Source: Shewanella benthica
Lineage (GTDB): Bacteria; Pseudomonadota; Gammaproteobacteria; Enterobacterales; Shewanellaceae
Assembly: GCA_023284085.1 (NCBI GenBank)
Contig: JAKVHY010000003.1
Span: 1 to 64,000 of the forward strand
DNA: 64,000 bases
Direction: 5' to 3'
Within the stretch, counting starts at the first letter, position 1; each line of letters starts with the position of its first letter. This document shows, piece after piece, positions 52,751-60,318 of the stretch. A program made the position numbers and the translations under genes. The notes under the pieces were generated by a model that saw nothing but the letters and a program-made list of their open reading frames with translations, searched no databases and was not told the DNA's origin.

Positions 52751-53680
52751 GTGGCTATTGAACAAACCTCGATATTTATTCCTTATCTGGATGGAAAACT
52801 GCACCTTAGACAGATAAAACCTGTAAATGCAGACATGAGTAAACCGCCAATATTCATGCTCCATGGTGCCATGTCTAATGGCCGGGTATTTTACAGTGAC
52901 TCAGGTAAGGGCTTGGCCTGTTTTCTGGCTGAGTCGGGCTTTGTTGTATATGTGCTCGACACATATGGTCGTGGGTTGAGTACGCCTAAATTACGGCGGG
53001 GATCTAAACTCGGTCAAGGCCAGGTCATTCGAGATCAGTTACCCTTAATACATCACTATATCGTTTCCCAGCATCCGAATAATCCACCCATTCACTGGTG
53101 TGGCCATTCGTGGGGCGGCGTGCTGATGGCCAGCGCCATCTCCAGATTCCCGCTATTCCAAGAGAGCATAGCTTCTTTGGTCACCTTCGGCACTAAGCGT
53201 AGCATCAAGATTAAGTCCCTTAAAAAATGGATGATGGTCGATATCGGCTGGAACAAGATGGCGCCGCTAATCGCATGGTCTCATGGTTATCTGGCCGCCG
53301 ATCGTTGGCGTATGGGTATGGATAATGAGAGTCGCTCTTCTCTGGCTCAGAGTATCGATTGGGTGCGCGGTGATTGGATCGATCACGATGATGGTTTCGA
53401 TTATGGCAAAGCCGCTATTAACACGGCTAAGCAAGGCAAGTGGCCAAAAGCCTGGTTTATCGCCGGCCTGGGAGATGAGGTGCTGGGGCACCCTGAAGAT
53501 GTGCTAAGAATGATTCAGGAATGTCAGTTTTCGGACGTTCGCTACACCTTATTGTCTAAGGCAGAAGGCTACCGTCATGATTATGGTCATGGGGATATGT
53601 TGACTCACAAAGATGCAAGGGCTGATCATTTTGAGCAGATAAAAATGTGGTATGAACAGACTGAAGGGGCGAGTTCCTAG
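52751..53680 (+). CDS. Alpha/beta hydrolase
   Basis: Cytoplasmic alpha/beta-hydrolase of 309 aa with unknown substrate. Oxyanion-hole HGAMSNG near 38-44, nucleophile elbow GHSWGG with S120, acid D242 in GLGDEV, and a base histidine at H276 or H280 in RHDYGHGD. No signal peptide. GTG start, no strong ribosome-binding site. The terminal Ser-Ser and TAG stop fall in heptamer-family sequence, and a 10-bp palindrome straddles the stop. Confidence 0.85.
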   Translation: MAIEQTSIFIPYLDGKLHLRQIKPVNADMSKPPIFMLHGAMSNGRVFYSDSGKGLACFLAESGFVVYVLDTYGRGLSTPKLRRGSKLGQGQVIRDQLPLIHHYIVSQHPNNPPIHWCGHSWGGVLMASAISRFPLFQESIASLVTFGTKRSIKIKSLKKWMMVDIGWNKMAPLIAWSHGYLAADRWRMGMDNESRSSLAQSIDWVRGDWIDHDDGFDYGKAAINTAKQGKWPKAWFIAGLGDEVLGHPEDVLRMIQECQFSDVRYTLLSKAEGYRHDYGHGDMLTHKDARADHFEQIKMWYEQTEGASS

Positions 53681-53693
53681 ATCCTAGGAACTC
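53671..53693. repeat. Heptamer-family palindrome at the hydrolase stop codon
   Basis: GAGTTCCTAG (53671-53680) and CTAGGAACTC (53684-53693) form a perfect 10-bp inverted repeat with a 3-nt loop. The TAG at 53678-53680 is the stop of the alpha/beta hydrolase gene. It resembles a minimal two-unit version of array C, and could also act as a weak terminator between convergent genes. Confidence 0.85.
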
Positions 53694-53711
53694 ATATTCT
53701 AGAGAACTACT

Positions 53712-56126
53712 TTAACCAGCATCTGCCGTGATGCTAGATTCTGTCTCATGCAGCTGCGGGTATCTTAGTAATACTTCTTCTGTGATGTCCAGCAGTTCGC
53801 CGACGCCGATGATCCGCCACATTAGCTCTTCGAGCTTCTTGGATTTGTGATGAGCGTGGATGCCGATATATTCCATTTCTCGTCGAATATAGTTGAGATC
53901 GGGTTTTCCTGCCGCACCTCGGTAGATCCTGAGGGCCATAAATCGACCTAAATTATTGCTCTGGTGGATGAAGTGCAGTATGGCATCGAGATCACCTATC
54001 TCATTGGGCGAAATACACTTTACTCTAACTTTTCCCTGAGATTGTCTGGAAACCTGCAGGTAGGTCTCAAAGTACTCTAGGCCATCTTGGGGTTTCAGCG
54101 CGCGGATCGGGTCGATGAAATCTCTCTTCAAACGACCGTCTTTCAGCAATGACTCTAAGTTATATTCCAGTGATTGGCTCGCCGAGGCGGCAAATATATC
54201 TGTGATGACATTCTTATTAGTGCCGACTCCAATCATCGAGAGTTTGGCTGATTTTTGTGTTTTTTCTACAAAATAGGGTACAGAGTCCAGGTGACGCATC
54301 AATAAGTTCTTTAAACCATCGGCGAGCTCTTTCTTCTCGCTGTTGGCCTCGGTGATCTTCTCTAATTTATCTCTGTTATGAATGATGAGCTTATTGATAA
54401 ACTCGACTCCGATATGGGGAGTATGTCCCATTACCGCTGCCAGATGAACTGTGCCGCCTTTTTTACGGGTCTTGATCAGTCGATAGGGAAGATGACTGAG
54501 TTGAACCTTACCCGATATCTGCTGTAGCTTTGGAAATCCAAGGTGTATCGGTGCCATTTTATCAAATTGAGTGGCATCATCTAAGGTTAACTGTAATCCC
54601 TTGCTCGATATATCATGGGTCGAGCCCGTGATTGATAGCTTACCTTGGCTTAACTTCACCTGGGTCTTGAAGGAGTAGCGCGCCTCGTTTCGGCGCTCAC
54701 TGAACTGAAGCGAAAGCAGCTTTATCGGATTGCTCTTGACCTTCTGTTGTCCAAAAACTTTTAATTCATTGGCTTTGCTTTTACACATGTTGCCCCAAGA
54801 CAGGTAACCTTGCTGGGACTCAGCAGTCGTGAGATCCATAAGCTGTAGTACATGAGTAAAGCGTTTCAGCTGGGCTTCGGTTAAGGCGCTGTAATTGGTG
54901 TCGTCGCCGGGGAGCATGGAGGCCTTGTAGGATTTTGCGTGATCGATCTTATGGTGCGCCAGCTTAAAGACTCTCCAGGAAGGCTTACTGGCACCGAAAC
55001 TGAAGAAGAGTGCCTGTAAATCTTTTTGTTTAAGCTCGGCTAATGTCGCCGAATAGAAGTAGATGTACCCTTGAGTATGAAAGGTAAAGCAGAAAAATAG
55101 TTGGTGGTCTTTATTTTCCGGCTCATTAAGTAGGTTTTTCAAGCGACTATCGGAGAGCATTCCCGATAGTTGGCTAACATCTTGTTCATCTTGAAAATAA
55201 TACTGTAGTTGTTGATTATCCCGACTGAGCAATTTATGGGTAATTTGATATTTACCCTCAATGGATTCAAGATACAGAGGCAAATGAGGCAGGTGAGGCA
55301 GATAGTGACGCTCGAAGCCTAAGCCTGTAGCGGTTACTAGTACATCGTTGATATCTACCTTATATCTGAATTTATAGCCCCTGATCAGGTTAGATAGCAT
55401 TTCCGATAGGGCATCGGAGCCACCGACGCGTTTGAGCCGCATCCAGCAATATTCATTGCTGGTTTGTGTATCGACTATTTCGTAGTCGACCCCTTGTTGT
55501 AGATCTTCATAATAATATTCCTCACTTAGTTCGAGTAGCTTAACTCTGATGGGTTTATCCAGCTCGAAATGATGTTTTACGGGGAGTCGAATTCTGGCCC
55601 CGCCGACAGACAAGTCAACCGTGATCCCCTGTATCTCGGTGCGATTAGGCTGAAGCACCGAGATTCGTATGCTGTAGTTCATTCGCTCTTCACTACGATT
55701 GAAATAACTGCCTAAGACAACCCCTTGGGCTAAGTAAGGAGTGGCTGGAAGCTCATCTTGGGGTTTCCCACCGTCTCTTTGTTTTAGCTTTCTGAGTTTG
55801 TGGGCTTCGATGACATTTTCATAAACACCTAAGGTGTACTGATTACGATAGAGTGCCACCGATTCGAGGAAACTCTCTTTGGCTGGGTCATCTAAGAAGT
55901 GTTGCTGTTTACCATGGACAAGCGCTTCACAGGGCAATTCAGATTTGTCTCTTAGATCTATGATGCGAGTGCAGATCGACGAGATGCGATTGAGCTCCAT
56001 CTTGAGTAAGAAGCGAGTGGAATTCGACTCGTCTGTGGTCAGACTATTAAATAGCTCATGAAAATCGGGTTCCATTAGCAGGGGCTTGAGCTGTTCAATT
56101 AGGGCACTATGTTCGTCTAAACTCAT
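53712..56126 (-). CDS. Large protein with two PilZ c-di-GMP-binding motifs
   Basis: A cytoplasmic 804-aa protein with no visible TM segment. Two PilZ-like modules carry both halves of the c-di-GMP signature: R144-SEE-R148 with DLSVGG at 171-176, and R479-NEA-R483 with DISSKG at 505-510. The rest (about 1-130, 240-470 and 600-804) is not recognised. It should be a c-di-GMP receptor, perhaps for motility or surface control; the target is unknown. Divergent from radA. Confidence 0.85.
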   Translation of the reverse strand: MSLDEHSALIEQLKPLLMEPDFHELFNSLTTDESNSTRFLLKMELNRISSICTRIIDLRDKSELPCEALVHGKQQHFLDDPAKESFLESVALYRNQYTLGVYENVIEAHKLRKLKQRDGGKPQDELPATPYLAQGVVLGSYFNRSEERMNYSIRISVLQPNRTEIQGITVDLSVGGARIRLPVKHHFELDKPIRVKLLELSEEYYYEDLQQGVDYEIVDTQTSNEYCWMRLKRVGGSDALSEMLSNLIRGYKFRYKVDINDVLVTATGLGFERHYLPHLPHLPLYLESIEGKYQITHKLLSRDNQQLQYYFQDEQDVSQLSGMLSDSRLKNLLNEPENKDHQLFFCFTFHTQGYIYFYSATLAELKQKDLQALFFSFGASKPSWRVFKLAHHKIDHAKSYKASMLPGDDTNYSALTEAQLKRFTHVLQLMDLTTAESQQGYLSWGNMCKSKANELKVFGQQKVKSNPIKLLSLQFSERRNEARYSFKTQVKLSQGKLSITGSTHDISSKGLQLTLDDATQFDKMAPIHLGFPKLQQISGKVQLSHLPYRLIKTRKKGGTVHLAAVMGHTPHIGVEFINKLIIHNRDKLEKITEANSEKKELADGLKNLLMRHLDSVPYFVEKTQKSAKLSMIGVGTNKNVITDIFAASASQSLEYNLESLLKDGRLKRDFIDPIRALKPQDGLEYFETYLQVSRQSQGKVRVKCISPNEIGDLDAILHFIHQSNNLGRFMALRIYRGAAGKPDLNYIRREMEYIGIHAHHKSKKLEELMWRIIGVGELLDITEEVLLRYPQLHETESSITADAG

Positions 56127-56455
56127 TTACTCGCTTCTTCTAAGAGGGCTTATGTAATCGTATCTGCTAGTCTTGTGGGCTGAAAACTAAGGCGGTTAAT
56201 AGTATCATGTCGGCAACAGCTGATATTACTTGATACTTAATAAGGCTAGTTAGCATATTTAAGTCGTTATTATTGCGAATTAACACTGATTATCTGCGTT
56301 ACCCGTATATCGGCATACCCGCTTAAGCATCAGATGGGATGTGTTCATTACTTTTATCTTAAGTCATTCTTGGCTTTCGTTGTACGTTATTCTTCTTGAA
56401 CTTATGGGTTAATTGTTAGGTTAACTCTATTTTTTAACTTATGTAATAAAGAGCT
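56127..56455. other. Divergent promoter region between the PilZ protein and radA
   Basis: A 329-bp A/T-rich gap with no gene. It should hold promoters in both directions; I could not single out a convincing one, and saw no repeats. Confidence 0.5.
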
Positions 56456-57829
56456 ATGGCTAAAAATAAAACAGCATTTGTATGTAATGAGTGTGGGCAG
56501 GATTTTCCTCGTTGGCAGGGGCAATGTAGCGCCTGTACCGAGTGGAATACCATCACAGAGGTACGCTTAGGGTCAATCAAATCGACGGGTTCTTCTGTGT
56601 CTGGTTATGCGGGTGCGGTGGGCGGTGGCTCTAAGAAACTCAGCGAGATTAGAGAAGTCGAAGCCGAGAAGATGCTCACAGGCATTGGTGAGCTAGACCG
56701 GGTGCTGTGCGGTGGTTTAACCACAGGCTCAGTGAATATTATTTCAGGTGACCCTGGAGCGGGCAAGACAACCCTGTTATCAGACCTCATATCGCGCATG
56801 TCCCAAGTGATGCCATCGTTATACTGTACCGCTGAAGAGTCCTTGTCACAGTTCAAGAATCGTATCAATCGTCTCAAGTTAAGTTGTAATGAAGACAATT
56901 TGTACCTGATGGCGGAAACGAGTGTCGAAGCCATCATAGCCGAGCTTGATGCTAAGCAGATTAAATTTGCCGTCATCGACTCGATTCAAGCGGTCGTCAC
57001 AGACCTCGCCAATGGTAGCCCAGGCTCTCCCTCTCAAGTGAAGAGCAGCGCTCAGGCGCTGACTCAATACTGTAAGCAAAATAACGTCACCATGTTCCTG
57101 GTGGCCCACGTGAATAAAAATAATGAAACTGCTGGCCCGCAGACACTGATCCATATCGTCGACTGTCTCACTCACCTCGAGTGCAACGATGGTCAAATTC
57201 GTACCCTAAGAGCCAATAAGAACCGCTTTGGTGATGTGGATACTGTTGGTATCTTCAAGATGACTGAACGGGGCATGCTCAGTGTCGATAACCCCAGCGA
57301 AATTTTCCTCTCGGGGTCGACGACTGAATCTCCTGGGGCGGCGATCACCTGTATTCGTAAGGGTAACCGTAACTTGTTGCTCGAGATCCAGTGTTTAACC
57401 ACGGAAACTGAAGGTGAGTTTCCACAGCGAGTCTGCGTCGGACTCAATATGAACCGTATTAAGATGCTGACTGGCATATTGCGTAAACACACTCGAACTA
57501 AGATTTTTCATGATACCTACTTCAACTTAGTCGGTGGTTTGAAGATCGACGAGTCAGAAACCTGTATCGACTTGGCATTAGTCACCGCATTACTCAGTAG
57601 CTTGAATGATTTTGTGGTGCCCAGAACCACCTGCATCATGGGAGAACTAAGCTTGAATGGTGATGTGCGTCCCATAGATAGCGGTGTACCACGGGTGAAA
57701 GAAGCGGTGCAGCATGGCTTTACCGAGATCTATATTCCGCACCGCAACTATCACAAGTCGATGGAAGGGCTAGGGGCTAAGATTTATCCAGTAAAGACTA
57801 TCCATGACTTTCTTGAGTTAATAAATTAA
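56456..57829 (+). CDS. radA: DNA repair protein RadA
   Basis: RecA-like branch-migration helicase in homologous recombination. 457 aa. C4 zinc finger C10-x2-C13 ... C24-x2-C27, Walker A GDPGAGKTT near 99-107, the family KNRFG motif (RANKNRFGDVDTVGIF) near 258, and a C-terminal Lon-like domain (VGGLKIDESETCIDLALVTALLSS). Located after serB, as in E. coli, but with two extra genes between. Confidence 0.97.
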   Translation: MAKNKTAFVCNECGQDFPRWQGQCSACTEWNTITEVRLGSIKSTGSSVSGYAGAVGGGSKKLSEIREVEAEKMLTGIGELDRVLCGGLTTGSVNIISGDPGAGKTTLLSDLISRMSQVMPSLYCTAEESLSQFKNRINRLKLSCNEDNLYLMAETSVEAIIAELDAKQIKFAVIDSIQAVVTDLANGSPGSPSQVKSSAQALTQYCKQNNVTMFLVAHVNKNNETAGPQTLIHIVDCLTHLECNDGQIRTLRANKNRFGDVDTVGIFKMTERGMLSVDNPSEIFLSGSTTESPGAAITCIRKGNRNLLLEIQCLTTETEGEFPQRVCVGLNMNRIKMLTGILRKHTRTKIFHDTYFNLVGGLKIDESETCIDLALVTALLSSLNDFVVPRTTCIMGELSLNGDVRPIDSGVPRVKEAVQHGFTEIYIPHRNYHKSMEGLGAKIYPVKTIHDFLELIN

Positions 57830-58543
57830 CTCTACTAAATTTGTTTGTGGCTTCATTTGGCAGGTTTGGTGTTGGTTTAGTTTATTGAAGTCCATAGCTT
57901 TAATTTAACCTATCACCTGCGGCGGGTGCTGTACAGGATGTACTAATGTCGTGATCACATGGATGTGAATGAACGACCTTATGTGCACTTCTGTGACACG
58001 GCGCCTCTCTATCAGAGGGAAGGGGCCCTATAGCCTCTACGACATCAAACAACCTCCATGTTTAAGAGCCTGTTCGATATCCTTATCTCTCGCTCGGATA
58101 GTTTCACGCTGTGAAACCTTGCCCTGCTGTCGAAGGTCACAGCCGCGTTTACACCCGATTTATTATCTCTTCGATTTTAGTTTTATGGGTTAGTAAATCA
58201 CTTTTGGACATAAACGCGTTAGAGCTAAAGCCCTAAACTGACCCATTGGGATTAGGAAAAGTATACTAAGATTGGCAATCAATCAAAAACTGACTCCACA
58301 TTCCTCTAAGTTACCATTTAATTTATTTGATACTGTTCTCGTCTCAAAGTAAATGCGGGGAATGTTCCCTCTAGCACTTCAACAATGTGATTATTGATAG
58401 TCCGAGACCAGAATACAGATCGATTAGACCAGAATTGTAGATGCCAATTTACAACTTTGTTGTCGGTGATGCAGTTTAAAGGTTGTCCCACCGCTTGGAA
58501 ATCAGTGGGTAACGATTGAATAGAAATTACATAAATATAAGGT
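57830..58543. other. Repeat-bearing intergenic region between radA and the RHS locus
   Basis: About 700 bp with no credible gene. Words CTATCACCTGCGGCG (57909-57923) and CTTATGTGCACTT (57977-57989) recur from the repeat near 1395-1422, and CAGCCGCGTTTACACC near 58140 resembles CAGCCGCATCTGCACT near 1620. This indicates distant copies of the same dispersed element. A 74-codon frame at 57969-58193 looks like translated repeat. Confidence 0.5.
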
Positions 58544-58852
58544 CTAGCTTAGTTTCAAAATATATGAAACCTCTTTTGGGTTTACTTGATAACATCGAAC
58601 CATATATTCACAGTAATCTTTCACAGTTTCAATCACCAAGTTGCCTTTTTCCATTTCTTTTGCAATGGTTTTCGTGGCAGAATCGTGAATGTCATGGTTG
58701 ATTTGATCCAATTCATTATATTTGAAATCAGATACAAAGCTTGGCTTTAAATCAAAGCCAAAGCGACTCTCTTCATTGAGTGATTCACTAGAAACACCAA
58801 AGACCTCAGCCACTCTGGTTAACGCTTTATAGTATATTTTCTCATTGTCCAT
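58544..58852 (-). CDS. Small protein with ACP-like pattern; candidate RHS immunity protein
   Basis: A 102-aa soluble protein. An N-terminal helix (YYKALTRVAEVFGVSSESL), a middle D-L...F-x-x-D-F-x-Y-x-E-L-D-Q-I helix and a C-terminal I-x-T-V-x-D-Y-C-E-Y-M helix resemble acyl carrier proteins. The Asp-Ser-Leu phosphopantetheine site is not recognisable. Its ATG immediately follows the stop of the upstream RHS fragment (TAAATG), the place where RHS immunity genes lie. Immunity function is inferred from position only. Confidence 0.55.
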   Translation of the reverse strand: MDNEKIYYKALTRVAEVFGVSSESLNEESRFGFDLKPSFVSDFKYNELDQINHDIHDSATKTIAKEMEKGNLVIETVKDYCEYMVRCYQVNPKEVSYILKLS

Positions 58853-59962
58853 TTAATTACTCTCACAATTGCAATCATCTGATGATGTCGCATCGTACCC
58901 TGCTTGAATTATGACACCCCAATCATAGAAACCTTCAAATACCAGCGCACCGGTTGCTGCTGTTGATACAGCCATTCCCGTAGCGGTTCTACCCAATTCG
59001 CGAAGAGTTCTAGTTTCTAAACGACCTGACCATCGACTCGATTGGCTAGTGTACGGGTTCAATTGACTCTTAGGGCCAAATCCTCTTAATTCGCTAGGAG
59101 TCTTAGGCATAGTTCCGACGCCAAGGGTAGCAGCCAAGGTTCCCAACGTGGCTTCCATGTTGAATCGATTATCTCTGATTTGATTGGCAAACTTATCAAA
59201 ATCAAAGCAAAGGTGTCCGTTCGGGTCAATGTACATCACTGGATTGCCCATTGCGTATACATAGGTATTCAATCCACCAACTAAACCAATCGGATCTTTA
59301 GTTAGCCAACGCCCTATACTTGCATCATAGTCTCGGGCACCGAAGCGAGTGATACTGAGGTGTACATCATATATACCCCCCGCAAACCCAAATGGCTGAA
59401 ATGCAGGGTTAGTATCACTGAGGATATTACCGAAGCTATCGTAATCTAACCGTTGAGCAATAATCCCTGTCACGCTATCCACCACCAATCTGACACTGCC
59501 TAAGTGATCTGAAATGATACGATAGGTCTTCCCGGCTTTAACCATGTAATCCGGCACAAATAGCTTTGAGCCATAGACGAAACGGCTGACTATGTTGCCC
59601 TGGCTATCTAACTCAGCCACTGGATTGAGTTGATCTTTATATAAGAATCCCTGTACCAGGGTGCCATTCACCTTCTTACCGATACGGCGGTTCTGGCCAT
59701 CAATCACATACTCGATTGTTGTTAGATCTGGTTATATCGCCGAAACCAGATTGCTTAATACATCATAGCTATACAGTGTCGTCTCGGATGTCACGCTATC
59801 GGTAACAGAAGCAACGTGTCCGTTATCAGTATAGACATAAGTAAGATTACCATATTGATTTAGTCGGTCCTGCGCATCATAGGCGCCACTGACTACTACT
59901 CCCCCAACCGTCGCCGTAAATCGGTTTCCATTTGAATCGTAGCTATAAGCTTCTGTCGAAAT
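58853..59962 (-). pseudogene. Displaced RHS C-terminal cassette with premature stop
   Basis: A second copy of the RHS C-terminal region (about 1.1 kb). It nearly duplicates 60800-61465 of the intact gene through the core (RFGARDYD...DPIGL...DPNG), then carries a different tip of about 115 aa ending DDCNCESN. At 59732-59734 a TTA Leu codon has become TAA, so only 284 codons from 59707 remain open. Similarity stops at about 59962. It looks like an orphan cassette kept as a recombination donor or a former tip. Restarted translation from Met 59707 is possible. Confidence 0.8.
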
Positions 59963-60011
59963 AATTGGTGTAAAATTTGATCAGTAGTAGCTTTTATTAA
60001 ACCTCTAGATA

Positions 60012-60302
60012 TCACATTCTGGGTGAACGCCAATGCACTAGTAATTCAGCAGTGACTAAAACTCTTAATCCGTAAAGTATGAAAAGTAAAGGGAAAATAT
60101 AAAGCAGTTCATTCGATTGGTGGCTAGAAATAAGGGCAATTAATAGAATCCCTGGAATTCCAATCCCCCATGAAAGGAGATATCTAGTCATTTTCATCTT
60201 TAAGATTGAATGGCACTGTGTACATTCAATTCCTCGCAAAGGCGTATAAACAAACCTATCCAACAAGGAAATCTTTGATTTGCACACAGGACATTCGCTC
60301 AT
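60012..60302 (-). CDS. Zinc-ribbon membrane protein, candidate immunity to the RHS tip
   Basis: A 96-aa protein starting MSECPVCKSKIS. A zinc ribbon (C-x2-C, then C-x2-C in IECTQCHS, about 4-35) is followed by two hydrophobic segments (about 41-60 and 66-88). It starts 16 nt after the RHS stop with AAGG upstream; an earlier in-frame ATG at 60338 overlaps the RHS gene. A membrane immunity protein would suit the hydrophobic, glycine-rich RHS tip. Function is inferred from position. Confidence 0.6.
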   Translation of the reverse strand: MSECPVCKSKISLLDRFVYTPLRGIECTQCHSILKMKMTRYLLSWGIGIPGILLIALISSHQSNELLYIFPLLFILYGLRVLVTAELLVHWRSPRM

Positions 60303-60318
60303 TTTTATACCAACCTTA

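Noticed and set aside
57969..58193. 74-codon plus-strand frame after radA
   Set aside because: It crosses dispersed-repeat words shared with the 1.4-kb region, has no ribosome-binding site and no protein-like composition.
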